Shown: positions 1 to 8,796 of the stretch, piece by piece
How the letters are laid out: the number at the start of each line of letters is the position of its first letter
Numbering within the stretch: position 1 is the stretch's first letter
Origin: Pseudomonas wayambapalatensis
GTDB lineage: Bacteria; Pseudomonadota; Gammaproteobacteria; Pseudomonadales; Pseudomonadaceae
DNA length: 64,000 nucleotides
NCBI GenBank assembly: GCA_014268975.2
Contig: CP077096.1
Location: 2,827,501 to 2,891,500, forward strand
Reading direction: 5' to 3'
Made by a program: the position numbers and the translations under genes
The notes under the pieces: model-generated
What the model was told of the DNA's origin: nothing
What the model saw: the letters and a program-made list of their open reading frames with translations, nothing else
The model's database searches: none

Positions 1-38
1 GACCAACCAAAGGAGAGGTTGAAACAGGTCGGGCGGGT

Positions 39-1454
39 TTACTTCACGCTGGCCACGGTGTCTGGCTGCCAGCCACCGCCCAACGCTTTGTAGATCGAGA
101 CGATGCCGCGATACAGCTCGACTTCGCCCTGGGCCTGGGCATCCTCGGCCGCAAGCTTTTCACGCTCGGCATCGAGCAACACCAGATAATCCACGGTGCC
201 TTCGCGGTAGCGCACCGACGCGAGGTCAGCGGCCTTGCGGCTGGCATCGCTCTGGCGGATCAGCGACAGCAGCCGTTGCTGGCGCTTGCCGTAGTCGCTG
301 AAGGCGTTGGACGATTCTTCCAGTGCCAGCAATACCTGTTGCTCGTAGGTTGCCAGCGCGCCTTCGGCGTCGGCCTTGGCGCCGCGCAGACGGGCACGCA
401 CGCTGCCCAGGTCGAAGGCTGCCCAGCTGATGCTCGGGCCCAGTGCCCAGGCATTGGCCGCGGAGGAACCGATCTGCGAGCCGCGTCCGGCGGTAAAGCC
501 AAGGAAGCCGCTCAGGCTGACCCGTGGGAACAGGTCGGCCGTGGCCACGCCGACATTGGCGGTCGCGGCGGCGAGCTGGCGCTCGGCGCTGCGGATGTCC
601 GGGCGGCGGCGCAGCAGCTCGCCCGGATCGCCGACGGGCAGCGCCTTGGCGATGGCCGGCAGTTGCTTGGGCGACAGGTCCACGCTCAGCGCGTCCGGGC
701 GCTCACCCAGCAGGGTGGCGATACGGTTGCGCGCCCGCACCTGCTCGGCCTGCAGTTGCGGCACGGTGGCCTCGACCGCCGCCAGGCGGGCATCGGCACG
801 CACCACATCCAGCTCGTTGCCGACCCCGGTGTCGCGCAGGGTCACGGTGATGCTGCGCGAGTCTTCCTGGGTCTTGAGGTTGGCCAGGGCGATCTTTTCG
901 CGCAACTGGGCGCCACGCAGCTGGCCGTAGGCGTCCACCAGCTCGGCGATCAGGCTGACCTGCAACTGTTGCAGGTCGGCTTCGGCGGCGTCTTCCTGAG
1001 CCTTGCTGGCCTCGATCTGACGCTGGATACGGCCGAACAGGTCGACCTCCCAGGCCATGTCCAGGCCCAGGTCGTAGCGCTCGCTGTTGACGCGGCGCTC
1101 GGTCTGGCCTGGTATCTGGCCCTTGCCGATGTCGCTGCTGGCGCGGCTGGTGACCACCGGCAGGTCGTCGTTGGAGACGTCCTCGCGGATCGAGCGTGCG
1201 GCCTTGAGGCGGGCGAAGGCCACGCGCAGGTCACGGTTGCCCTGCAGCGATGCCTGCACCAGCTGGTTCAGGGTCGGGTCGTCGAACTGCTTCCACCAGC
1301 TGCTTTCGAAGCGGCTGCGGTCCAGGGCCTTGGCCGGTGTTTCAGTATCGAAACGCGCAGGCTGGGTATCTGGGGTCTTGTAGTCCGGGCCCACCGCGCA
1401 GGCCGCCAGGGCCAGCGCCAGAAGGCTAGGAGTCAGGGGTTTGAGCAGGTTCAT
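39..1454 (-). CDS. oprN: OprN-like outer-membrane efflux channel (MexEF-OprN)
   Basis: Outer-membrane factor of the RND tripartite pump, forming the TolC-like exit duct. The 471-residue product starts with a lipoprotein signal whose lipobox (LAAC) puts the lipidated cysteine at residue 19, followed by VGPDY, typical of this family. Two outer-membrane efflux repeats fill the rest. The start is set by the 4-base overlap with the mexF stop, whereas the open frame continues much further upstream without homology. It is the last gene of mexE-mexF-oprN. Homologues in P. aeruginosa extrude chloramphenicol, fluoroquinolones, trimethoprim and quinolone-signal precursors; the substrates here are inferred. 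Confidence 0.93.
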   Translation of the reverse strand: MNLLKPLTPSLLALALAACAVGPDYKTPDTQPARFDTETPAKALDRSRFESSWWKQFDDPTLNQLVQASLQGNRDLRVAFARLKAARSIREDVSNDDLPVVTSRASSDIGKGQIPGQTERRVNSERYDLGLDMAWEVDLFGRIQRQIEASKAQEDAAEADLQQLQVSLIAELVDAYGQLRGAQLREKIALANLKTQEDSRSITVTLRDTGVGNELDVVRADARLAAVEATVPQLQAEQVRARNRIATLLGERPDALSVDLSPKQLPAIAKALPVGDPGELLRRRPDIRSAERQLAAATANVGVATADLFPRVSLSGFLGFTAGRGSQIGSSAANAWALGPSISWAAFDLGSVRARLRGAKADAEGALATYEQQVLLALEESSNAFSDYGKRQQRLLSLIRQSDASRKAADLASVRYREGTVDYLVLLDAEREKLAAEDAQAQGEVELYRGIVSIYKALGGGWQPDTVASVK

Positions 1455-4400
1455 GCATGATTCTCCAGCGCTTGCACACGCTCGGCCTTGCGGGCCTGGC
1501 GACGTTCGACGTGACGGCGGATCAGGTTGAAGAACACCGGCGTCAGGAACAGGCCGAACACGGTCACCCCGATCATCCCCGAGAACACCGCCACGCCCAT
1601 GGCATGACGCATCTCGGCACCGGCACCGGAGGAGAACACCAGCGGCACCACACCCATGATGAAGGCGATCGAGGTCATCAGGATCGGACGCAGACGCAGG
1701 CGGCAGGCTTCCAGCACGGCGGCCAGTGGATCCAGGCCCTCGGCCTGCTTGTCCTTGGCGAACTCGACGATGAGGATCGCGTTCTTGCACGCCAGGCCCA
1801 CCAGTACGATCAGGCCGATCTGGGTGAAGATGTTGTTGTCACCCCCGGAGATGATCACGCCGGTGATGGCCGACAGCAGGGTCATCGGTACGATCAGGAT
1901 CACCGCCAGTGGCAGGCTCCAGCTTTCGTACTGGGCAGCCAGCACCAGGAAGGCCAGCAGTACGCAGAGCGGGAACACGAACAGCGCGGTGTTGCCCGAG
2001 AGGATCTGCTGGTAGGTCAGGTCGGTCCACTCGTAGGTCATGCCGTTGGGCAGCTCTTCCTTGAGCAGCTTCTCGATCGCCGCCTCGGCCTGGCCAGAGC
2101 TGTAGCCTGGGGCAGCGGCACCGTTGATTTCGGCAGTGATGAAGCCGTTGTAGTGCATCACGCGGTCGGGACCGGAGGTGTCGCTGACCTTGAGGAAGGT
2201 CGCCAGCGGGATCATCTCGCCCAGGTTGTTGCGCACCTTCAACTGGCCAATCTGCTCGGCGTCGAGACGGAACTGCTGTTCAGCCTGGACGTTGACCTGG
2301 TAGGTCCGGCCAAAGCGGTTGAAGTCGTTGGTGTACAGCGAGCCCAGGTAGACCTGCAGGGTGTCGAAGATGTCGGTGATCGCCACGCCATGGGTCTTGG
2401 CCTTTTCCCGGTCGATGGCAGCATCGACCTGCGGCACGTTGACCTGGTAGCTGGTGAACAACCCGGCGAGCTCAGGCACGCTGCGGCTCTTGGCGATGAC
2501 GTTCTGGGTTTCCTTGTACAGCGCCTCGTAGCCCAGGTTGCCGCGGTCCTCGATCTGCAGGCGGAAACCGCCGATGGTGCCCAGCCCCTGTACCGGTGGC
2601 GGCGGGAAGATCGCGATGTAGGCGTCCTGGATATCGGCGAACTGCGCGTTCAGCGCTGCCGCGATGGCCTGTGCCGACTGGCTCGGGTCCTTGCGCTCGT
2701 CGAACGGCTTGAGCGGGGTGAACACGATGCCGCTGTTGGGGCTGTTGGTGAAGCCGTTGATCGACAGGCCCGGGAAGGCCACCGAGTCGGCAACGCCCGG
2801 TTGCTTGAGGGCGATTTCGCTCATGCGCTTGATCACTGCCTCCGTGCGGTCGAGGCTGGCGGCGTCAGGCAACTGGGCGAAGGCCACCAGGTACTGCTTG
2901 TCCTGCGCCGGAACGAAGCCGGTCGGTGTGGACGAGAAGCCCAGGTAGGTCAGGCCCATCAGGCCGGCGTAGACGAACAGGGCGATGCCGCTGGAGCGGA
3001 TGACCCGGCGCACGCCGCCGACGTAGCTGTGGCTGGCACGGTCGAAGAAGCGGTTGAACGGCTTGAACAGCCAGCTACCCAGCAGTTTTTCCAGGAACCG
3101 CGAGAAGCGGTCCTTGGGCGCATGGTGGTCCTTGAGCAGTACCGCAGCCAGGGCCGGCGACAGGGTCAGCGAGTTGAACGCCGAGATCACGGTCGAGATG
3201 GCGATGGTCAGGGCGAACTGCTTGTAGAACTGCCCGGTAAGGCCGGAAATGAACGCCGCCGGTACGAACACCGCGCACAGTACCAAGGCGGTGGCGATGA
3301 TCGGGCCGGTCACCTCGCTCATGGCTTTTTGCGTGGCCTCCATCGGCTGCAGGCCCAGGCCGATGTTGCGCTCGACGTTCTCCACCACGACGATGGCATC
3401 GTCCACCACGATACCGATCGCCAGTACCAGCCCGAACAGCGACAGCGCGTTGAGCGAGAAGCCGAACAGGTGCATCACCGCGAAGGTGCCGATCAGCGAG
3501 ACCGGTACGGCCATCAGCGGGATGATCGAGGCGCGCCAGGTCTGCAGGAACAGGATCACCACCAGCACGACCAGCACCAGGGCTTCGAACAGGGTGTGCA
3601 CCACCGCTTCGATCGAGCCGCGCACGAACACGGTCGGGTCATAGACGATGCTGTAGTCCATTCCTTCCGGGAAGTCTTTCTTCAGCTCGGCCATCTTCGC
3701 CCGCACTTCGTCGGAGATCTCGATGGCGTTGGAGCCTGGGCGCTGGAAGATCGGGATCGCCACCGCCGGCTGGTTGTTCAGCAGCGAGCGCAGGGCGTAC
3801 TGGCTGGAGCCCAGCTCTACCCGGGCGATGTCTTTCAGGCGGGTGATTTCGCCATCGGCACCGGCGCGGATGATGATGTTCTCGAACTCTTCCTCGCTGA
3901 CCAGACGGCCCTGGGTGTTGATCGACAACTGGAAGCTGGTCGAGCCGGGGGCGGGCGGAGCGCCCAATTGGCCGGCGGCAACCTGCCGGTTCTGTTCGCG
4001 GATCGCCGCGACCACGTCACTGGCCGTCAGGTTGCGCGAGGCGGTCTTGTTCGGGTCCAGCCATACACGCAGGGAGTAGTCGCCCATGCCGAACAGCTGC
4101 ACGTCACCGACACCGCCCAGGCGCGCCAGCTCATCCTTGATGTTGAGGATGGCGTAGTTGGACAGGTAGAGCATGTCGTAGCGCTGGTCCGGCGAGGTCA
4201 GGTGCACGACCATGGTCAGGTCGGGCGATGCCTTGTCGACGGTAATACCGATGCGCGTCACTTCCTCGGGCAGCTTGGGCTGCGTCCGGGTCACGCGGTT
4301 CTGTACCTGCACCTGCGCGTTGTCCAGGTCGGTGCCCAGGGCGAAGGTGATGGTCAGGGTCAGCTTGCCATCGGCGGTGGACTGCGAGGACATGTACAGC

Positions 4401-4630
4401 ATGTTCTCGACACCGGTAATGGCTTGTTCAAGCGGTGCGGCGACGGTTTCGCCGATCACCTTGGGGTTGGCGCCTGGGAAGTTGGCGCGCACGACCACGG
4501 TCGGTGGCACTACTTCCGGGTATTCGCTGATCGGCAACTGGAACAGCGAGATGCCACCGGCGATCAGCAACACGAGCGACAGCACGGCGGCGAAGATCGG
4601 GCGGGTGATGAAGAATTTCGAGAAGTTCAT
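1451..4630 (-). CDS. mexF: MexF-like RND efflux transporter, inner-membrane pump
   Basis: Proton-driven RND pump of the AcrB family, 1059 residues, the usual length. The N-terminus (FFITRPIFAAV) and the relay aspartates in transmembrane segment 4 (D410 and D411 in GIVVDDAIVVVENVE) are intact, and the twelve-helix layout with two large periplasmic loops is visible. The sequence is very close to P. aeruginosa MexF as I recall it, closer than to MexB. It starts 12 bases after mexE behind an AAGGGA ribosome-binding site and overlaps oprN by 4 bases, so translation is probably coupled. No truncation or frameshift is seen. Confidence 0.95.
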   Translation of the reverse strand: MNFSKFFITRPIFAAVLSLVLLIAGGISLFQLPISEYPEVVPPTVVVRANFPGANPKVIGETVAAPLEQAITGVENMLYMSSQSTADGKLTLTITFALGTDLDNAQVQVQNRVTRTQPKLPEEVTRIGITVDKASPDLTMVVHLTSPDQRYDMLYLSNYAILNIKDELARLGGVGDVQLFGMGDYSLRVWLDPNKTASRNLTASDVVAAIREQNRQVAAGQLGAPPAPGSTSFQLSINTQGRLVSEEEFENIIIRAGADGEITRLKDIARVELGSSQYALRSLLNNQPAVAIPIFQRPGSNAIEISDEVRAKMAELKKDFPEGMDYSIVYDPTVFVRGSIEAVVHTLFEALVLVVLVVILFLQTWRASIIPLMAVPVSLIGTFAVMHLFGFSLNALSLFGLVLAIGIVVDDAIVVVENVERNIGLGLQPMEATQKAMSEVTGPIIATALVLCAVFVPAAFISGLTGQFYKQFALTIAISTVISAFNSLTLSPALAAVLLKDHHAPKDRFSRFLEKLLGSWLFKPFNRFFDRASHSYVGGVRRVIRSSGIALFVYAGLMGLTYLGFSSTPTGFVPAQDKQYLVAFAQLPDAASLDRTEAVIKRMSEIALKQPGVADSVAFPGLSINGFTNSPNSGIVFTPLKPFDERKDPSQSAQAIAAALNAQFADIQDAYIAIFPPPPVQGLGTIGGFRLQIEDRGNLGYEALYKETQNVIAKSRSVPELAGLFTSYQVNVPQVDAAIDREKAKTHGVAITDIFDTLQVYLGSLYTNDFNRFGRTYQVNVQAEQQFRLDAEQIGQLKVRNNLGEMIPLATFLKVSDTSGPDRVMHYNGFITAEINGAAAPGYSSGQAEAAIEKLLKEELPNGMTYEWTDLTYQQILSGNTALFVFPLCVLLAFLVLAAQYESWSLPLAVILIVPMTLLSAITGVIISGGDNNIFTQIGLIVLVGLACKNAILIVEFAKDKQAEGLDPLAAVLEACRLRLRPILMTSIAFIMGVVPLVFSSGAGAEMRHAMGVAVFSGMIGVTVFGLFLTPVFFNLIRRHVERRQARKAERVQALENHA

Positions 4631-4642
4631 CGATGTTGTCCC

Positions 4643-5884
4643 TTAACCGCGCGGTGCCTGGGCACTGGCGACTTTCACGTTCGAACCTGCCACCGCCGGT
4701 GCCGGATTGCTGGCTTCCAGCGCCTGGCGCTGACGGGCGAGGGTGGCGAGGGTTTCTTCACTGGCCATCGGGGTTTCCTCCGGGGTGACCGGCGAGCCTG
4801 GGCGCACACGCTGCAGGCCCTTGACCACGATGCGGTCGTCCTTGCTCAGGCCGCTGCGCACGATACGCAGGCCTTCGAGCTTCGGACCCAGTTCCACCGC
4901 GCGGTAGGCGGCCTTGTTGTCCTTGTCCATGACCAGCACGAACTTCTTGCCAAGGTCGGTGCCGACCGCTTCGTCATTGATCAGCACGGCGTCGTACTTG
5001 GCGCTGCCGACCAGCTTCAGGCGGGCGTAGAGGCCCGGGGTGAACTGGCCGTCGCTGTTGTCGAACACGGCGCGACCACGGATGGTGCCGGTGCGCGGGT
5101 TGACCTGGTTGTCGACGAAGTTCATCTGGCCCAGGTGCGGGTTGCCGGTCTCGTTGGTCAGGCCCAGGTACACCGGGGTGGCCTGGCCGCGCTGGCCCTG
5201 GCGGGCAAGCTGGGTGTACTTCAGGTACACGCGCTCGTCGGCGTCGAAGTAGGCGTAGACCTTGTCGGTGGAGACCACGCTGGTCAGCGGGGTGACGTCG
5301 GCGGTGACGATGTTGCCAGCGGTGAAGTCGGCACGGCTGACGCGGCCACTGATCGGCGAGGTGACCCGGGTGAAGCTCAGGTTCAGACGGGCCAGGTCGA
5401 GCTGGGCCTGGATCGCATCCACCCCGGCGCGGGCTTCGGCGGCGGCGCTGCTGCGCGATTCGGCAAGCTCGGCGGAGATGGCGTTGCTGTCGCGCAGGCG
5501 CTCGCCACGGCGGGCTTCGTTGGCGCTGCGGATGGCGGTGGCCTTGGCCTGTTGCAATTGGGCTTCGAGACGACGGACTTCAGCCTGGAACGGGCGTGGG
5601 TCGATCTGGAACAGCAGGTCGCCTTTCTTGACCTGGGCGCCTTCGGTGAAGGCCACCAAGTCGATCTGGCCGGAGACGCGCGGGCGGACTTCCACGGTTT
5701 CCGGGGCTTCCAGGCGTCCGGTGAACTCATCCCATTCGTTGATCGGCTGCTCGATCACCTTGGCTACGCTCACCTTGGGGGCGGCGGGAGCCTGCATGGC
5801 GTCGGGGGTTTTACCGCAAGCGCTGATCACCGCCACTGCCAGGGCAGCGAGGGGATAGCGCAGGGCCTTGAATGAATATTCCAT
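4643..5884 (-). CDS. mexE: MexE-like periplasmic adaptor of RND efflux pump
   Basis: Membrane-fusion protein linking MexF and OprN, 413 residues. It has a lipoprotein signal (VISAC, cysteine 23), then a biotinyl-lipoyl-like domain (TVEVRPRVSGQIDLV), an alpha-helical hairpin and beta-barrel domains of the HlyD/AcrA family. The start ATG was chosen because a GGAG box lies just upstream and the lipobox then sits at the normal distance; the longer frame adds 79 residues with no family match. First gene of the operon. A 190-base leader region with a MexT-like site precedes it, suggesting activation by a MexT-type LysR protein encoded elsewhere. Confidence 0.94.
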   Translation of the reverse strand: MEYSFKALRYPLAALAVAVISACGKTPDAMQAPAAPKVSVAKVIEQPINEWDEFTGRLEAPETVEVRPRVSGQIDLVAFTEGAQVKKGDLLFQIDPRPFQAEVRRLEAQLQQAKATAIRSANEARRGERLRDSNAISAELAESRSSAAAEARAGVDAIQAQLDLARLNLSFTRVTSPISGRVSRADFTAGNIVTADVTPLTSVVSTDKVYAYFDADERVYLKYTQLARQGQRGQATPVYLGLTNETGNPHLGQMNFVDNQVNPRTGTIRGRAVFDNSDGQFTPGLYARLKLVGSAKYDAVLINDEAVGTDLGKKFVLVMDKDNKAAYRAVELGPKLEGLRIVRSGLSKDDRIVVKGLQRVRPGSPVTPEETPMASEETLATLARQRQALEASNPAPAVAGSNVKVASAQAPRG

Positions 5885-5959
5885 GGAGAACTCCGCCACT
5901 GTATTGATAGTGGGCGGATCATGAGTGTGTTGCGTTACAGGAACGAATCGAATGGCGCG

Positions 5960-5983
5960 AAGGTCATTATCACGCGGAATGAT
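5960..5983 (-). promoter_or_regulatory. MexT-type (nod-box-like) operator upstream of mexE
   Basis: Read on the minus strand, the site has ATC-N9-GAT (5969-5983), the nod-box core used by LysR regulators, preceded by ATCA-N5 and followed four bases later by ACCTT. This resembles the published MexT consensus ATCA-N5-GTCGAT-N4-ACYAT, with a weaker central half (CGTGAT instead of GTCGAT). It lies about 75-100 bases upstream of the mexE start, a suitable position for an activator. The match is seen directly; the binding protein is inferred, and no mexT gene is present in the window. Confidence 0.6.
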
Positions 5984-6074
5984 ATGTCGAGCCTGTTTAT
6001 CGATGGCGACACATGTGGCAGTGAGGGGCGCAGTGTTCGACGTGCCCGCGACCCCCCTCACCACATGGCCGAAG

Positions 6075-7088
6075 TCAGTCCTCGAACCCTTCCAGCACGA
6101 TCTTGCCCTTGGCCCGTCCACTTTCGATCAGCGCATGGGCGCGACGCAGGTTGGCGGCATTGATGGTGCCGAAATGCTCACCCAGCGTGGTCTTGAGCAC
6201 ACCATCGTCGATCAGTTTCGCCACCCGCTCCAGCAATTCGTGCTGCTTGATCATGTCGCTGGTCTGATAGAGCGAACGGGTGAACATCAGCTCCCAGTGC
6301 AGCGACAGCGATTTGCGCTTGAGCGGCACCACGTCGAGGCTGGCCGGATCGTCGATCAGCGCCAGCTTGCCCTGCGGGCGCAGCGCCGCGATCAGTTGCG
6401 CAAAGTGACTATCGGTGTGGGTCAGGCTGATCACCAGGTCGACCTCGGGGTAGCCAATGGCGTTCAGTTGCTCGACCAGCGGCTGGCTGTGGTCGATCAC
6501 ATGGTGCGCGCCCAGCTCGCTCACCCACTGACGGGTTTCGGGGCGCGAGGCGGTGCCGATCACGGTCAGGCCGGTGAGTTGGCGTGCCAGTTGAAGCAGG
6601 ATAGAACCCACGCCACCGGCCGCGCCGATGATCAGCAGGCTCTGGCCGTGGCCACCGTTTTCAGGGACGCCCAGTCGGTCGAACAGCAATTCCCAGGCGG
6701 TGATCGACGTCAGCGGCAATGCTGCGGCGCTGGCGTTGTCCAGGCTACGGGGCTTGTGGCCGACGATGCGTTCGTCGACCAGGTGCAATTGGCTGTTGCT
6801 GCCGGGGCGATCGATGGCGCCGGCGTAATAGACCTGGTCACCGGGCTGGAACAGGGTGACTTCGCTGCCGATTTCACGGACGGTGCCGACCGCATCCCAA
6901 CCCAGTACCCGCGGGGCCGTCTTGCCGGCGCCGGCGCGGATCTTGGTGTCGACCGGGTTGACTGAAATGGCCTGGACCTCCACCAGCAGGTCGCGTGGGC
7001 CTGGGGTGGGGCGGGGCAGTTCGCTGTCGAACAGGGCCTGGTCGCTGTCGATGGGCAGACCGTGTTCGGTGAAGACGATGGCTTTCAT
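6075..7088 (-). CDS. Zinc-type alcohol dehydrogenase-like / quinone oxidoreductase family protein
   Basis: Medium-chain dehydrogenase/reductase of 337 residues, adh_fam_1 type. It contains a GroES-like N-terminal half (SVNPVDTKIRAG, LGWDAVGTV) and an NAD(P)-binding Rossmann half with GAAGGVGSI near residue 150. Structural-zinc cysteines are absent, as in the quinone-oxidoreductase branch. It lies in the same direction as mexE but is separated by 190 bases with a likely independent mexE promoter. In P. aeruginosa an oxidoreductase of this superfamily, MexS, sits beside mexT-mexEF-oprN and affects its expression, so a MexS-like role is possible. That is an inference from position only; the physiological substrate is unknown. 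Confidence 0.85.
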   Translation of the reverse strand: MKAIVFTEHGLPIDSDQALFDSELPRPTPGPRDLLVEVQAISVNPVDTKIRAGAGKTAPRVLGWDAVGTVREIGSEVTLFQPGDQVYYAGAIDRPGSNSQLHLVDERIVGHKPRSLDNASAAALPLTSITAWELLFDRLGVPENGGHGQSLLIIGAAGGVGSILLQLARQLTGLTVIGTASRPETRQWVSELGAHHVIDHSQPLVEQLNAIGYPEVDLVISLTHTDSHFAQLIAALRPQGKLALIDDPASLDVVPLKRKSLSLHWELMFTRSLYQTSDMIKQHELLERVAKLIDDGVLKTTLGEHFGTINAANLRRAHALIESGRAKGKIVLEGFED

Positions 7089-7217
7089 GGGGGGTTCCTT
7101 GGGTATCGATGAGCGATGGGCATACCTTAGCTAACGTGGTTTGGCTGAAAAACATCGTTATGGAAGTTAGACTTTCAGGGTTTTTTTGAAAGTGTGCTGT
7201 GGCAGGGCGAGCCCTGT

Positions 7218-7233
7218 CGCGGGCTGTCCCGCG
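7218..7233. repeat. REP-like hairpin
   Basis: Six-base arms CGCGGG and CCCGCG enclose a CTGT loop, set in flanks (CCCTGT, GAGAGGGC) typical of Pseudomonas REP elements. It lies between the AhpD-like gene's stop codon and the region upstream of the dehydrogenase gene, so it could stop or stabilise the AhpD-like transcript. Confidence 0.5.
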
Positions 7234-7255
7234 AGAGGGCTGTTCTGCTGGCCGA

Positions 7256-7774
7256 TCAGGCCCCGCGTGGTGGGAAGTCCACTTCGGTCCGGGCCACGTT
7301 GTTCAGGTAGTTGGTCAGGGTCAGCAGCGTCACCTGGGCGATCACGTCGACGATCCGCGCATTGTCCAGACCACCGGCGCGTACCTCGGCCAGCACACCG
7401 TCGGGCACCTGGCCGCGGTTCAGCGTTACCGCGCGGGCAAGCACGGCCACCGGATTCAGGGTGCCGGCGCGTGCGGCCTGCATATCGGCCTCGCTCAGCC
7501 CGGACTTGCCGCCGAAGAAGCTGTGTGCGGCCACGCAGTACTCACAACCGTTGACCTGGGAAGCAGCCAGTGCCACGACCTCGCGTTCGGCCGGGGTCAG
7601 GCTGTTCTTGCCCATGGCCTGGGCCAAGGCCATGTAGCCGTTGAGTGCGGCTGGGGAGTGGGCCATGGTGGCGAAGGCGTTGGGCAGGAAGCCCAGGCCT
7701 TTTTCCACGCCTTGCAGGGCAGGGCGGGCGGCTTCAGGGGCTTGTTCGAGGGTCAGGGCGGCGATGCGAGTCAT
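7256..7774 (-). CDS. AhpD-like carboxymuconolactone decarboxylase family protein
   Basis: 172-residue all-alpha protein of the AhpD/CMD family. The redox motif is seen as NGCEYCVAAHS, with the CxxC cysteines and the nearby histidine that mark alkylhydroperoxidase-like members rather than true decarboxylases. A probable role is peroxide or electrophile reduction in the cytoplasm. The start is preceded by AGGAGA at good spacing. It is divergent from the AraC regulator at 7900, with 125 bases between them, which suggests that regulator controls it. The actual substrate cannot be read from sequence. Confidence 0.85.
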   Translation of the reverse strand: MTRIAALTLEQAPEAARPALQGVEKGLGFLPNAFATMAHSPAALNGYMALAQAMGKNSLTPAEREVVALAASQVNGCEYCVAAHSFFGGKSGLSEADMQAARAGTLNPVAVLARAVTLNRGQVPDGVLAEVRAGGLDNARIVDVIAQVTLLTLTNYLNNVARTEVDFPPRGA

Positions 7775-7855
7775 GGTGAATCTCCTGTCTGAGTGGGGAG
7801 CTTGTTGTTCAAGCTTGGGTACAGATTAGCCAGCAGGAATTGCTATTCGGGTTCA

Positions 7856-7883
7856 GATCGTCCAGCTTATGCGACTGATCGTC
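7856..7883. promoter_or_regulatory. Direct-repeat operator candidate for the AraC regulator
   Basis: GATCGTC occurs at 7856-7862 and again at 7877-7883, exactly 21 bases apart, each followed by an AGCT a few bases later. A 21-base period is two helical turns and is the common half-site spacing of AraC/XylS proteins. It lies between the divergent AhpD-like gene and the araC-type gene, ending 16 bases before the latter's start. A second dyad, AGCTTG-N5-CAAGCT, is at 7799-7815. Confidence 0.45.
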
Positions 7884-7899
7884 TAAAGCTGGACCTGCC

Positions 7900-8712
7900 A
7901 TGGACCGCCTCGCCACGTTGCTCAACCATTTCGACTTCCACGCCTCGACCTTCCACCAGGGCGGCTTCTGCGGCATCTCGCGCTTCGAAGGCGAGCAGCG
8001 CAGTGGTCATGTGCATCTGCTGCGCGCAGGTCGCTTGCGTTTCAGGGGGCCGGCCGGCCAGGAGCAGGTGCTGGAAGAGCCCAGCCTGATTTTGCTGGTA
8101 CGCCCTCAGTCCCACCAACTGCTGGCCAGCGAGGCGGACAATGCCGAGCTGGTCTGCGCCACCTTGGATTTCACCGGCGGCCCGGACAATCCACTGACCC
8201 GTGCACTGCCGGACGCGCTGGTAAGCCCGCTGAGCGCCCTGACCGGGCTGCAGGCCAGCAGCGACTGGCTGTTCACTGAAGCCTCCGGCGACGACTGCGG
8301 TCGCGAACTGGTGCTCAACCGGTTGTTCGAGCTGATGGTGATCCAGCTGTTGCGGCAGTTGCTCGGGGAGGGCCAGATGGCTTCGGGCATGTTGGCGGGG
8401 CTGGCCGACAAGCGCTTGTCGCGGGCGCTGGTGGCGATGCATGACGCCCCTGCGCACAGCTGGACTGTGGAGGCGCTGGCATCCTTGGCGGGGATGTCGC
8501 GGGCGAGCTTTGCCGCGCACTTTCGGGCGGTGGTGGGCAGCACGCCGGCGGACTACCTGGCGGATTGGCGTATCGGCCTTGCGCAGAAGCGTATCCGCGA
8601 GGGCAGGCCGCTGGCTCTGGTGGCGGATGAGGTGGGGTATCAGAGCCCTTCGGCGCTGGCCAGAGTGTTCAGGCGCAAGACTGGGGTGAGCCCTTCACAG
8701 TGGCGGGGATAA
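7900..8712 (+). CDS. AraC-family transcriptional regulator (cupin-type sensor domain)
   Basis: 270-residue regulator. The first half is a cupin-like ligand domain (GHVHLLRAGRLRFRG). The C-terminal 100 residues hold two helix-turn-helix motifs: VEALASLAGMSRASFAAHF and LVADEVGYQSPSALARVF, ending in the usual GVSPSQWRG. It is divergent from the AhpD-like gene, a common pairing in Pseudomonas, and probably activates it in response to an unknown small molecule. No strong Shine-Dalgarno sequence precedes the ATG. Confidence 0.88.
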   Translation: MDRLATLLNHFDFHASTFHQGGFCGISRFEGEQRSGHVHLLRAGRLRFRGPAGQEQVLEEPSLILLVRPQSHQLLASEADNAELVCATLDFTGGPDNPLTRALPDALVSPLSALTGLQASSDWLFTEASGDDCGRELVLNRLFELMVIQLLRQLLGEGQMASGMLAGLADKRLSRALVAMHDAPAHSWTVEALASLAGMSRASFAAHFRAVVGSTPADYLADWRIGLAQKRIREGRPLALVADEVGYQSPSALARVFRRKTGVSPSQWRG

Positions 8713-8728
8713 GGTTGAGATCACGGCT

Positions 8729-8786
8729 GTTCTTTTCGCAGGCAAGGTTGCTCCTGGAAAGGCAATCCAATGCCCGCGAAAAGAAC
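8729..8786. terminator. Inverted repeat between convergent genes (probable bidirectional terminator or degenerate REP pair)
   Basis: Perfect 11-base arms (GTTCTTTTCGC at 8729 and its complement ending at 8786) flank about 36 bases that contain REP-like GGCA and TGCC pieces. It fills the gap between the araC-type stop (8712) and the DUF2388 gene's stop (8797), which converge here. Confidence 0.5.
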
Positions 8787-8796
8787 ACCACCGTCA

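Noticed and set aside
1457..5875. Plus-strand open frame of 1472 codons antisense to mexF and mexE
   Set aside because: Composition is dominated by His, Gln, Gly, Val and Arg as expected from reading GC-rich codons backwards; mexE and mexF are clearly coding on the other strand.
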